This document shows positions 13,222-26,859 of a DNA stretch of 64,000 bases, piece by piece (the first letter of the stretch is position 1; every line of letters starts with the position of its first letter). The stretch spans positions 434,001 through 498,000 of the forward strand of contig CAJJDO010000051.1 of the NCBI GenBank assembly GCA_905183005.1, written 5' to 3'. The translations under genes were made by a program, and so were the position numbers. Origin of the DNA: Paramecium pentaurelia (lineage: Eukaryota > Ciliophora > Oligohymenophorea > Peniculida > Parameciidae). Below the pieces are notes generated by a model that saw nothing but the letters and a program-made list of their open reading frames with translations, had not been told where the DNA came from and searched no databases.

Positions 13222-14237
13222 TCATTTGAACTACACTTTAGGCAGTCCAGCCAAATTAAAGATGTGTTTATTTTTTTTTAAGAAATTATCTGTTGTAGTT
13301 CTCAACATTTCCAATTCTGTTTCTATATTTTATTATTTACTAAATTTAATAATTATTCATTACGCTAACATATTATTTTTATCTTAATTTGCAAATTAAG
13401 CATCTTAATATGCTAATCTACGTTCATGTTCAAGAAAGTCACTCTTTAATTTCAATTAATAAATCTAATTATTAAATAGGGGAATTACCATCTTTGCATC
13501 TTTATTCTATTATTCTATATTATCACTTAGAATTCTATTTTATTTTGTTTTTATATCATCTAATTCATGTAATAATGATTCACATTATGCTACTTAATCA
13601 TCTAATTCTTATTATTTTCTTTCTAATTCACCTTATTTAACAGCTAAATCAAATTATGATTTTTATAATTGATTAGTTAGATCATCTACTTAATTTTATA
13701 GTCCTTTTAATTCATCCATTAATTCTGCAACACTACTTTTACCAACACTTCTAAGATTCTCTATTATTTCTTCTGCATCTACAACTCGTTATTTATAATA
13801 ATTCAAATCATGTTCCATTACTTTACAATGATCAATTAATTTAACATGACTTTTTTCAAGACCACCAAAATTAGATGTCATCTTTCTTATAAAATCCTTT
13901 AATTGCTTATCTATATTTTTTTATTCAAAAAATTGTTGAGTAACAACTATTTTCTCAATCTTCTAATATTTATCTGATGCCATCTGATTCATCTAATTTA
14001 CATAATCTGCATTCAATTATCTTAACTTTTCATTCTCTTATCTCAATTATTTTATTTAAGTTTCCTAAGCTAATAATACAAATACAATTATCTACTCTTT
14101 AAAGTTTATGTGTATAATTTCAATTTAGTCTTTAAATATTCTACTTAAGATTCAACTTGATCAGGTAAAGCAGAAGATGTTTCACTTTCATCATTTTGAT
14201 TAATCCTACTAAAAACAACGACATTATTATTATTCAT
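13222..14237 (-). CDS. coiled-coil protein
   Basis: 321 residues with two introns (26 nt near the start, 24 nt near the end). Almost the whole protein after residue 30 is heptad-like: QIKQLRQENEKLRQLN, LTNQLQKSQFDLAVKQGELE, and a conserved-looking C-terminus LRTTTDNFLKKNKHIF followed by NLAGLPKVQF. The N-terminus is Asn/Ser-rich and disordered. There is no membrane segment. The size and composition fit axonemal or basal-body coiled-coil proteins, but I cannot name the family. The last exon, beyond the intron, is what brings the stop within 7 bases of the convergent giant WD40 gene. Confidence 0.75.
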
Positions 14238-14530
14238 TTTAATAATTATATATATTATAATTATGATAATATTGGTTTATTAATGAACAGATCAAATAAT
14301 ACAACTAAATTGAGAAATTTGATTAATCTTAAATTATAATAGACTAAATTGAAACTAATAATTAACTTTATTATTGAGTATTAAATTTAGGTTTAGGAAT
14401 ATTAAAAAATTGTATTAATAGATCAACATTTACTCAAAAAATACTGCAGAAACAGTTAACAATTTAAGATTAAGTTTCAGTAAATTAAAAAAAAATATAT
14501 CGATTAAATTTAATTATTAATTATAATTTA

Positions 14531-17500
14531 ATGTATTTTTGTAGAACATTAAGTGAATTAGTACTGTTAACCACAATGTAAGAAATTGCTTTAAAATATT
14601 AGTTATCAATTAATCTAAGCAAGTTGTGATGTTTTTAAGTTTATTACCACTCCAGATACAGGTTCTGCTGAACTGACTTTAGATCTAACAACTTCATTAG
14701 AAACAGATTTTGGAGTCGGAGTTTGGACCAGATTTCAAAGTCAATTTGAAGATAATGAAAGTTTAGATAAGAAAATTCTTAATTATTTCATATTTTCATA
14801 GTTATATGATGGATCATTACCTTTGATCTATTATATAAAATTGGATAGAGAAGCTAGGCTCATCTATTTTGAAGTGATAATATAAAACAAAGATAATTTG
14901 TAATTGAGAGAATTAGAAGTTAAATAAGAAATGGTTGGGTCCAAATGGGTATTCTTCTATTTTTGTTACTCTAACTCAATTAAATAATATAATATGTTTA
15001 TCTATATAGATTAAGGTGTAACTCACGTACAGATGGCATCAGGAGGAGAATACATCAATTAAAATGATTAGATCATACCATTTATATTGGGTGGCTCTTT
15101 AAAAGTATTAATCACAAGTATCATATAAGTATTCTAATTTACAATTCAATATCGACCTATAAATGAATAGTTTTGCAGGTTAGATTAGTGACCTTGACTT
15201 TAGAACTGGATCATCAAACTTTTATCCAGATATCCCAACTTTTTTGAGTAATCTTTATGATACAGATTGTCAAATTAATACTTGCCCAGCCACAGCTCAA
15301 ACAACCATTTTGGCTAATTTCTATAATGGTGGCTAAATACTTACTAAAACTATCACTTTTTATAATAAACGATTTGTATTATTTGGCTGGATAAAATTAA
15401 ATGAACTACCAGATGTATAAATATCTTTAGTATATAAAATAGATTCGATCCCTTGAAACTGTATTCATTAGAGCTACATTTCGAAAGATTTATCATGGAG
15501 ATAAATATTAAGGAGAGAAAGCATTGTATTGGAAATACTATTAAAGTACTATGCGTGATGATGATAATGGGTTTGAAGTATCTACTTATCATAATGATCC
15601 TCAAAGTGAAAATCTAAAATACCAAACATTAGAGAGTGATACTTTTCTTTAAAAATCTTCATATTTTAAGGATGCTGTTACATTTTGGCATTGGTTTGTA
15701 TATCAAGAAGGATTACCAAATTCTAAAATTGAACTTAATATCTATTTTGGATCTAAAAAAGAAGAGTTAAGTTACTAAATGACTCAAGATCATTATGAAA
15801 AAGTTACTTATTATTTCAATATTGGAGGAGATAAATTCATTAAAGGTTTTTCAGGTGAAGTTCGTAATCTAACATTTTCCTTTTGTTAATTAAATGATGA
15901 TAAACCTAAAAGATGTATAAACAATATGTTATTTAAAAAGATTGTCATTATAGTTGTAATACATGTTTTGGACCAAATGAAGATCACTGTATTGACTGTG
16001 TACCATAAGCTATATCAAAAAGATCTTTAAATGGAACTTATTGTCCTTGTATTCCAACTTATTTAGATGTGGGTGAACCATATTGCTAAAGTAAATTTTA
16101 AGTATTAGGTGGAATAAATATATAAGAAGGATTAATTTCAGATACATCAGGTTGTTAAAGGAATTAGTTTTTGGTGAAGATGAATGATATTTCTTATTGT
16201 TTAGATTGTCCTGGAGCTATCACTTCTTATGGTTTATATTGTATAGATTGTGTATATAATCCTACAACATGGTATTAAAATCCAATTTGTACAATTGATT
16301 ACTTAATGCCTATGACTGATTCAACTGATTATATATTTACTAGAAGAGATAGGAAACAAAAAGATTATGAATACTATCTAATCAATAAATATAATAATTA
16401 AGATAAACCAATTTTAGAACCTTGTTTTGGTTGTTATGGATAAACTAATAGCACTATAAATTTTATAGAAAGATATACAATGAATACAATATCTAAGATT
16501 TTATGTAAGAATTGTTATACATCTATAAATGGGGAATGTGTTAATTTAATTCCTCATTGTGATGAATGTGATAATAAATAATAATGTAAAATTTGTGAAT
16601 AGAATTATACTTTATTTGAATCTTAATGTTATCAATGTCCTATTGAATGTCCTAATTGCAAATATAATACTACTGGATATTATTGTAAAAGTTGTAATGA
16701 AGGATATTATTACAATTCTACATTTGAGTAATGTTAATAATGTGGTTAATTTTGCTAAATATGCTTTTATTCAAACTTACTCAATCTATTATAATGTGTT
16801 AAATGTATTGATACTGTGGATTATTTTATTGCATCTGAATTTACATAATGTTTACCAAAAAATAAACCTCATTGTAAAAGTTAAGTATATGAAATTAGCC
16901 GTACTTTTACAAATGAGACATTTCTTTCAACATAATATATATTTAGTATTGATTTAAGGGCTGATTTAATTTCATATCCAACTGTAGATATATGTTTAAA
17001 GTGTGATCCACATTATATTAATGTCATTATAGTTCGAAAATTATATGGATGTTATAGTGTAAATGAAGTAGAAGGTATTACAGGGATGGCTTTACCTTTG
17101 GTTTTGAAGAATAAAGTAATCAATGATGCCAATTTTGAATTAGGCTATCATGAAATGTAGACCAAAGATGGTACTGAAAATTATTATATTATGTTTGGTG
17201 ATCCTATAATTGATGGCAATTAAAAATATAATCCTATTGTAATAAGATAAGAAAAACCAAATCAAAAAGTATGTTTAGATAAAAATTGTGAATATTGCAT
17301 TTAAAATTATGTATACACTCAAGAATATTGTATTAAATGTTTTAAACCATATTATGCACATAAATTATAAGGAAATTGTATCTTATGTCCACCTTCTTGT
17401 ATAGAATGTGAATTTGTTCATTAAATTTATAAGGATGGATGGAAATCAGATCTTTTGCCTGCTTATCAATTAAGAGGAAAACAGGAATTACATCACTTTA

Positions 17501-20500
17501 ATACGTATTCGCTTTCTACTAATGTTGATGATTATGAAGTATATTGTTTACTGTGTGCTGATGATGGTATTTTACATAATGGAAAATGTTATCCAAAATG
17601 TCCATGTAAATAATGTATTATAGAAAATGATGAAGTAAAATGTATTACCTGTGAAAATTCAATTAAAACAGTTATTAATAATTAATGTACTCAATGTCCA
17701 TAATTTTGTGAATTATGTAGAGAATTTACAAATGAGGAAATTACTCAAATTAATCCATACTTCGATTTATAAAGCACTACTTATAGAAAATATGCAAAAT
17801 AATGTTTAAAGAGAGATATTAATGATCCTGCTGAAGGAATCTTATATAATGATCCTTCTTTAGGTTAAGAAATTAATTGTAAAAATCCTGATAAAAAAGA
17901 TTGTTATTTTTATGTTGAACTCTAATAATCAATCTATTGTGGAAAAGATTAATATCAATAAAATCTTGATCTAGAAATTGATGATGATGCCAAACAATAT
18001 TTTAAAAAATATAATTAACCTTTGGAAAATTTGTTTTCATAAAAAAATTCCAGTCATTTCGAGATTGAAACAGATTTCTTATTCAACGAATTAAATGTTA
18101 AAAGTGTTAAATTAGTTAGATATATTGTAAATATATTACCAAATAGTGGAGATTGTAAAATTAATAAAAATACATTTATTTAATCTAATATTAGATCCAA
18201 TGTATTTACAGTAAAATTCTTAGAATTAATAATCTAATCTTAAAATGATATTCCTATCTATTTTGAAGGCAACATTTCATTCATTGAATTTTCATCAGTT
18301 ACTCTCAAAAATTTCTAAATCATACCCTCAAACTAATAAGTTATCTTTAATGTTTATAGTTTATATGGTATGTCTTTTCTTATGGAACACACTATAATTA
18401 AAAATGCTATTGATCTTCAATTTCAAATAATTATATAGAATCCTACTTCAATTTAAATTAAGAATCTTGAAATTTCAGATTCTCAATTGATTAATATTAA
18501 TGGTTTAATTTCATACTATTTTACTTAGAAATTAAAAAATTAATTAGTATATACTATTGATACAATCTTAATTTAGAATTGTTAAATAAGTAATTCTAAT
18601 TTATTTGTTTAAATCTTAGATACCAATTATGGAAATCAAAAATTAATAGCAAATAATTTTAAAACTTAAAAGAATAAATATACAAATTCTATAATTTTTT
18701 TTACTGATTTTCTTAATTAAATTAGAGAATCTGAATTCACAATTTAATAATTTGTATCTGATCGTGAAGAACTCACTAACTCTTCCTTATTTACATTACA
18801 TGGTGCACTTAATGTTATTTTAAATGATATAACTGTTTCAAATGGAATATTTAATACAAATGTCAAATTGTTCAAACTTCCTTTATTCAAAATTAATAAT
18901 TTAATAATTTAAGGTAATAATTTTTAAAGTACTGATAATAGAGTCATTACAAACATTGTTGATGCTTTATATCAAGATAATATTGCTATCAGTTCTCTCA
19001 CATTTAATTCAATATCATTCAAAAATAATTATTATAAAGGTAGTAAAGTTTTTATTGAATTAATATAAAGTGAGAATTTTAAAGATTTAAGAGTATAAAT
19101 TGATGGTTTAACAATGGAATCTAATTAATTCACTTAAAAAGAATACTCAAAATTAATGACATCTACAAATTCATCCATATATTTTGATTTAACTTAAATA
19201 ACAATTTTAAATGTAAATATTATTCGAGCATTCAATTTACCAGAAATATCAATCAATAATGTTGATAAATTAATTCTAAAGAATTTAAAAGCCTAATTAA
19301 ACAATTAATTTAATATGAAATTAATTCATTAATAAATCTCTTGTCTTTAAAAGAATCTAGAAATTGGTTATGGTAGTATGTTACAAATATTTAATACTAA
19401 AACTATTGAAATTAATAATCTCTAAATTATAGGATTAATAGTAATTAATTTACCTATCATTACTATTAAATCATTAGATGGATCCAATTATAGATAATCA
19501 GAAATTATAGACATTTCATAATTATAATTTACTAATAATACTATGATCTTATCCAAACTTGCAGAATAACCTACAATTTTAAGTATTATATCTGGACAAA
19601 AATAAGAAATCAATATTCTTAATGTAATATCATTTAATAATCATCATCATAGTTATTTAGAAGACTTACTTTTCAGATAATCATCAACCATTCTTATACA
19701 AAATCCAAATTCAAACATAATTTTAAGTGAATCTACTTTCTCTAATAATATTTTAACAAATAATTAAGGATCTAATTTAATTATTATTAGTAGTACACTT
19801 CTAGTTTATAATTGTATTTTTAAACATTAAAATGATTTGCAATATTAATATTTAAGTAATCGATTGATTTGGGGTTATCATTCGGATGAAGTAGCTTACT
19901 TTGAAAATTTATATACAATATTTACTATAAAATCAAAAGGAGGTAATGGATATTTCTCTGCCAATTAAATGCAATTATAAAATATATCTAGTGAATATTC
20001 ATTGGGTTTATAAGGAGGAGCATTTTATTTTGGAACTTAATCAAGTGGTTTAATTAGAATTGAGAATTGTGTCTTTAATTACAGCTAAGCAAATTTATTA
20101 ATGAAAGATAAATCATAAGGTGGAACTCTTTTTATTGATGCATCTCAGTCAGATTTAATTCTATAAATAACTAATAATAGTTTTACTAATAGTTATAGTA
20201 GAAATGAAGGTGGAACAATCTTTATTGAACCTTCAAGAAACAATAATTCAATTATAATTGAAAATAATATTGTAGAGAATGTATTTTCATTATAGAATGC
20301 ATTCTTAAAGCTTCCAGTTACATTTAGTAGTAAATCATTGATTTTAATTGTTACAATATCTGATATTTAAATTAAGAATACATATAATGGATATCTGTAA
20401 TATTTGGGAAGAATATAGAATCTAAATACTTAAGAAATAAAACATTAAACTTAAAATTATTTAATTTCAATTGAGCGTGGTAATATTACTTTAAAATATT

Positions 20501-23500
20501 CTACTATTTTTGATATTTTTGATTATGGTGCAATAGAAATTTTAGAAGCCAATTATCTTAAATTAGATGACTTAGTGATTCAAAATATTACTATAATCAG
20601 TGGAAGCATTCTTAGTTTACATTTTAATAAAAGTATATTATTTTAATATTTATTAGAATATTTGACATCAATTTAAATAATTAATTTAAAATTAAAGGAT
20701 ATTTCAGAAGTAATTGGAGATGTGTCTTTACCAAATTAACCAATACTTGCACTTCAAGAATTATTCTATAAATGCGATCTTGTACCTATTTATCCAACTC
20801 AATTATAAACATTATATGATGAATAATAGTAATTCATTATTAGTTTATATAATTTCTATGCATTAATAAAAAATAAAACAAATCCTAGTTTTATTTTTGA
20901 AATTGATTCTATATCATAAAATCATGATATATTAATAGAAAATATGAATATTTAAAAGATTAATTGTACTAATTGTTAAAAGGGTTTATTAAAATTCACA
21001 AATATAGATGAACAAAAAACATAAAATCTCATTTATTTAAGAGGTTTAAATATGAAGGATAATACATGTGGTATTTTAAGTTGTTTTGTAATTGCAGCTT
21101 ATTCAACAAATTAAATTAAATTATTTACAAATTCAAAATTACATAGAATTTTAGATCAAGTAACTGAAGAATTTGATTAAAAAATATCTACTATAAAAAT
21201 AGAATAAAGTTTGTTCAGTAATAATAAGGCTGATTTTGGTGGTGGTATTTTAATATCAGGTTTGAGTTCAATCATTTCAAATTGTTAATTTACAAATAAT
21301 ATAGCATCTTTAATAGCAGGAGCTGTATATTTTGATCATTAATATGGAACATCATTAATTGTATATGATTCAGTATTTGCAAATAATCAAGCAAAAGTTG
21401 GTGGTGCATTATATTTAAGTGAATATTAAATAAATACTCCAGAAAAATTGAATAATGTATTTTAAGGAAATTAGGCAACTTATTTTGGTAATAATTTAGC
21501 AGATTCACCTACTTAATTGACATTATAAATAGGAGAAAAGATAATGTAAAAAGAATCATTAGAGAACAATTCAACTAATAAGACTGATATTATAGTAATA
21601 AAACAATACACTATAGGAAGTAAATAATATGATTACATTATGTTACCAAGTGGATAAGCTATTAGAGAATATTAAATTTTTGATGAACAAACTTAATAAT
21701 ATATTCCATATAATTTTACTTTTAGAATAATCCCTCTTAATGAAGAAAAAAATTAAATAAAAGCTTTAGACGGTAGCAAGTGTTTTATAAAGGGAAGATA
21801 AATTATTAATAAATCAGAAGGAGAATTCTATAGTAATTTCACTAGTATTACAGAAGTTTAATTCAATACAACAAGTCAAGATTACAATTTAGATTAAATG
21901 ATTATTACATTCGATCCTGATTATTCTTTATATGGCTATTTGTAACTTGAAATAAATTGTGATTCCATTAAAATTCCAATATTTTCATAATAACCTCCTT
22001 ATTAATTGTAGGAATATTTCACAAACTATAAATTAAGAGTCAATCTCTAAACCTTTTCTTGTTAAAGAGGAGAATATAAAACTAGATAAGGAACATGTAA
22101 ATTATGTGATTCAAATTCTGATTAGTATAATGTTAAAGCTGGTGATTAATGTTAAATTAAAGATTCAATTAAAATGTAGTAAGTTTCTTCAGCAAGAATA
22201 ATGTTAAGACCAGAATATTGGAGACCTTTTGAAAGTAGTAATAAAATAGAATATTGTTTGAATTTACCAGAAAATTGTATTGGAGGATGGAATCCTGGTA
22301 ATGATTTATGTTCAGAAGCACATATAGGAGCATTGTGTGAATAATGTGATATGTATAATATTAGAGGTTAAGGTTCCTATTCTGTTAGTACACCTTATAA
22401 ATGTGGAAGTTGTAATGATATTGGTGATAATACTTTAAAAGTTATTCTAGTTAGTGTTTGGACTATGATCTCAATTTTAATATCAGTTAAAGGAACTGTT
22501 GAAACTGTTGATAAAATGGTTACATAATACTAAATGTAAAAATTCAAAGTATTTCAAAAAGATCCAAAAGCAGGATATGGAAGTGTTTTAATAAAAGTGT
22601 TAACTAATTATTTATAAATTATTGGAGCTCTTGCAACATTTTAACTTTAAATTCCAAGTGTTCTTTAATCATCTGTAAGATCAGTTGGTAATCCAACAGA
22701 AGCTATGAGTTTTTCTCTTGATTGCTTTTTAGTAAATCTTGTTGATATTGATATCATTTATTTCAGAATGATATGGGCTCTAATTATGCCCATAATATAT
22801 ATGTTATCATTCCTGATCATTTATGCTATTACCATCATAATTAATTTAGCTAAGCCTGATAAAACTGCACTAACAACTACAGCAATCTATTTATTCACAT
22901 ATCTATAACCTACTTTAATTGGTGGATTTATTTCCTTGTTATCCTTCAGACAAATTTCCAATTTATATTGGATTCAAGGTAATGTTTCTTATAGATATGA
23001 TACTGAAACACATTTCAATTGGATTTTAACCTTTATATTACCTTCCACCTTATTTTTGGCATTTATAATTCCAGCATATATGTTTATCAGTTTATATAAA
23101 CAAAGACACAATTTGGAAAAAGAAAGCACTAGAAAAAATTGGGGTTATTTGTATAATGAATATTAAGCTGTGGCATATTTTTGGGAAATTGTTAAAGTAC
23201 TTGAAAAAGGGTTTATTATTATATTTTTAACATTCTATGAGGATTTGATCATTATAAAAGGAGCTTTAGTTTTTATAATAGTTTTCATTTATTAACTATT
23301 AACTAGAACTTATAGGCCTTATAAATTGCCTTTCTTAAATTTGGTGGATGAATTCAGTACACTAATTTGTGGATCTTCTATTGTCATAGGAATGACCATA
23401 TATTAATCCTATTTATCTGATAATTAGGAAATTATTTGGCCATTCTATATACTTTTAATAACATTCAATTCAGTCTTCATTATAATTATTCTTTGGGAAA

Positions 23501-23916
23501 TTGTTTTAGCGTAACTTGATGATTAATAAGAAAATCTTGATAAAGTTAGAGATTTGATAAATAAAAAGTTCCCTAATCTATAAAATTCAAATTGGATTTT
23601 GAAAAGACTATTGACCAACCGTGGACAACAATAGAAAAGAATCAGAAGAAGATTTTAAATGATAAGAAGGTATCTTATAAAATTAGTTCGCAATAATCCA
23701 GGAATTTATTAATTACCTACTCCTATTCATTCATATCCAGACAAACCAGTGATGTTTGAAAATCAAGAAAAATAACAGCTATTACCTAATCATCAATAAG
23801 ATATTAAAGATAATACCTAAATGGTATAAAAAAGAGGAACTAAAATATTTCCTGTTGATTAAGATTAAAAAACCTATGAAAGCATTAGATATGATGATAA
23901 ACGTTAATCCCCTTGA
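14531..23916 (+). CDS. giant surface protein: cysteine-rich repeats, beta-helix region, C-terminal multi-pass membrane domain
   Basis: 3,094 residues; four introns, all near the 5' end (14561-14582, 15105-15129, 15415-15442, 15915-15940). The first 450 residues contain two concanavalin/laminin-G-like modules, each ending in a motif of the type FAGQISDLDF or FSGEVRNLTF. Residues about 455-1100 are furin-like cysteine repeats (CxxC pairs such as CDECDNKQQCKICEQ and CPIECPNCKY). Residues about 1130-2340 are Asn/Ile/Ser-rich short repeats with GG(A/T)-type turns (LQGGAFYFGT, SQGGTLFIDAS, FGGGILISGL), as in right-handed parallel beta-helices. A Cys cluster (about 2520-2600) precedes eight or nine membrane helices (about 2630-2990) and a basic, Gln-rich cytoplasmic tail. 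I infer a plasma-membrane or ciliary-membrane protein with a very large extracellular part. The start codon is the least certain point. Function unknown. Confidence 0.87.
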
Positions 23917-24307
23917 GGAATAAATTTAAATTAATATAATATTTTAAAATTTCTTATAATATATTTAAACACCGATGATTTGTATGAGTATCTAACTATC
24001 AATTTTCTGTGAATATCAACCCTCTTTAAAATTTCATTTATATTTAAAATGATATAAGAATCTGTCAAATTAATAATAAGTAATATTCAAATTCTTATGA
24101 ACTTCAATAAGGACAGCCAAAAAATTAAGAAAAATATGTTTTTTATTTAAGTCTCACTTTTGACATATAAGCTTTTAAAAATTTCACCTTAAAGTTTAAT
24201 CAAACAAAATTTTATAATAAAACTAATCTATGAGATCAGAAATATAAAACCTCTACTCCAAAAGAATTATTAATTAGACATTTCAAATGTTAATAAAATT
24301 ATAACTA
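23917..24307. other. intergenic between convergent genes
   Basis: 391 bases between convergent stops. A reading frame of about 80 codons on the plus strand (from about 24050) lacks TGA but has no clear domain and runs into the neighbouring gene's last exon, so I treat it as chance. No RNA or repeat seen. Confidence 0.4.
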
Positions 24308-25518
24308 TCATTTTCCCTTTTTAACTTTATAATAATTTGGACAATTTTTCTTGACATATTCTTCTTCATTAAACTCTCTACAAGATGATTCAATTTCTAA
24401 ATATTACTCTTAGAGATTCTTGACATTTTGTGTCATTTAATTGTATTTTTCTTCTAATTGAAGTATTTCACTCTAATATTTAGATTAAATTTATATATTT
24501 TACATGTAAACTATTAATATTTGATTGATGTTCTTCTCTTATTTATTCTAAATGTCTTAATTTAATTTAATTGGAACAAATTGATTCATCATATAATTCT
24601 AAGAATTCTTTTTTACTCTTTTATTTGCCTTTCACATTACCCTTTTTCATATGTTATGGTAATGCACTAATTAATTAATTTAATTTTTCTCTAATTTAAA
24701 TATTTTCTTAAGCTAGAATTGTGTTTTCATCTTTCAATTTTTAATATATATTTTCACTCTTTTATGATTTTTGTATTTTGGTTGAAATGATATTCATATT
24801 ATTTTATAATACTTATATTCTTTATGACTAATATTAAATATATATTATTTACTCTTTTTTAAAGTTCTTCCCATTATTTCTATATTATCTTTTCTAATTC
24901 ATTTTATCTTTTATCTCCCATTGCATTGGCTTATAATTAATTTCTAACTTCAGCTTAAACAGCTTTAACTTTTTCACTATCTTATAAATACTTTTCATTT
25001 TGCTTAATATTAAAAATGGTATAATACTTCTTATAATTGTTTTTCTACTTAAAGTTTAATTTATTCAGCTCTTTATATTTTATTTTGATATTCATCTATT
25101 TTTTATGTTGTTTCTTCAATTCTTTATTATAAATCAGCTTCTGATTCTTTTGATTATTCAATACTATTTCTCATTTGTATGATTTCATTTTGTATACCTT
25201 CAAGATACATGTACTAAATTTAAATTTCATTTCATTTACTAATTGACTTTTCAAATTATTTTCTTCTTTCATTTACATATCAGATTCCTTTTTTTCTTCT
25301 AATTTCTATTTCCACCTTTGTTCTATTTCTTGGATAGTAATTTCATCATCAGAAGACTCTCCTGAATTCATTTCCAATTAATCCTATTCTTCTTAAATTA
25401 ATTGTTTTAAATGTTCATTTTCATCTTAAACTGTTTCTCTCTTTTCTTATAAACTTGAAATGTTCTTAAATAATTCACTAAATTTATGTGTTAAACTCTC
25501 TAACAGAACCTCATCCAT
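24308..25518 (-). CDS. coiled-coil protein
   Basis: 367 residues after removing four introns (26, 25, 25 and 31 nt). Acidic start (SGESSDDEITIQEIEQRW) followed by continuous coiled coil (EEKKESDMQMKEENNLKSQL; EEHQSNINSLHSEILQLEEK) and a C-terminus with three cysteines (SSCREFNEEEYVKKNCPNYY). No membrane helix. Convergent to the giant surface protein and upstream in orientation of nothing obvious. A cytoskeletal or basal-body component is likely from composition alone; not identified. Confidence 0.72.
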
Positions 25519-25642
25519 TAATATTGAATACTTTATAAATAATATATAAGTATAAAAAATATATTAACTGAATAAATATATAATACTTATATTTAAATAA
25601 GTAATGAAATGAATACAAAAATAAATAAAAAGTTATTAATGT

Positions 25643-26810
25643 TCAATTTTATTCTTTTTCAGATTTTTAATGATCATTATCCTAATCATTTTAATTAACT
25701 TCATCTCTAGAATCACTATTTTCTGGTGCTTCACTATCTTCAGTTATTACTTTATTAAATATTTATCTTCCATCACTTTCTTCATATTCTTTTCTTAATT
25801 ATATTTAATTATTAGGAGATGTTGGCTAAATAGTAAATATACTTTATAATTAAGTAACTTAAGGAGTTGATACATTCTAATTTTTAGGAATTTAAGGAAG
25901 TGCTTTAGGAAAGAAATTTTATTAAGGCACTTTATTATCAGTTTTATTTGATAAGGAACATTTAAAATCAAAACGTTTAGAAGTAGATAACAATTATCCA
26001 TAACCTACACTTTCATTCATTTTTGGTAGTTATTACTTTTATTATATTTTAGATTTCTCTTTATCTTTTTTCATCTTAATCCAATCATATGTAGAAATAC
26101 CTTTGTATCTTTATATTTATATTTATGTTTTTACTTGAAGAAAAGGTGCATTCCAAGTAAATAAGAAAGAACAATAAGGATTGGAGGATCAAGAATAATG
26201 CTAATTAGAGCAAGAATTTAGAAGGCAGAATTTAATAAGAGTAGTATATCTTGAATAATTCTTAAGCATTTGAAAATTACAAGTAATACCACTAAGATGA
26301 AAAAGTATTTGTAGTTCTTAATGCCTATGCAATTATTTAACCATATACAATGATGGTCAAAAAGTTCAACACACCTTATTAATTAATATGTTACTTATTA
26401 CAACTAAAACAATGCTTAGACTTTTCCATCACATGTGCTTAACATACTAAACAATATGTTTTAAGATCTGTTTTGAATTCCAATCTAAAAATACATATAA
26501 TGATGCACCCTTTCGATTTTAAGTTTTGCTCCTTCAAAACTATACTGTCAGTAGGATCTATGAGTGTAGCTCTTAAGCATGTAAATATGATGCCAGTTAT
26601 AAGAATGGTGAGGACTATTAACATAAACTCCTAAATTGTTAATTTTGCATTATTAACCTTAAGACCTTCATCCATCATAAATGCTATCATAAATGATATG
26701 ATCATGTCAATAACTGTGTATAACCAACTTACTGCTTAATAGAGTTAAAGATCACTACACCCATGGCGACGAATAGGTTTCAATCGTTCTTTTTATAATT
26801 CTGCATCCAT
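25643..26810 (-). CDS. DHHC-type protein S-acyltransferase (palmitoyltransferase)
   Basis: 373 residues (or 365 if a 24-nt stretch starting GTGCATC, just before LEFKTDLKTYCLVC, is also an intron). Two N-terminal helices (AVSWLYTVIDMIISFMIAFM; FMLIVLTILITGIIFTCL) precede the cysteine-rich domain CLVCQAHVMEKSKHCFSCNK, then CVELFDHHCIWLNNCIG, with the catalytic DHHC cysteine intact. Two more helices follow (YFFILVVLLVIFKCLRII; ILALISIILDPPILIVLSYL), then ISTYDWIK in the place of the TTxE motif and a long acidic/Gln tail. A 20-nt intron sits between CNK and CVELFDHHC. The enzyme transfers palmitate to cysteines of membrane-associated proteins. The gene lies 49 bases downstream of the start of a small GTPase that could be a substrate class, which is inference only. 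Confidence 0.93.
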
Positions 26811-26859
26811 AATAATAATGATTATAAAATGTATTGAGATATATATTTTATGTACACAA

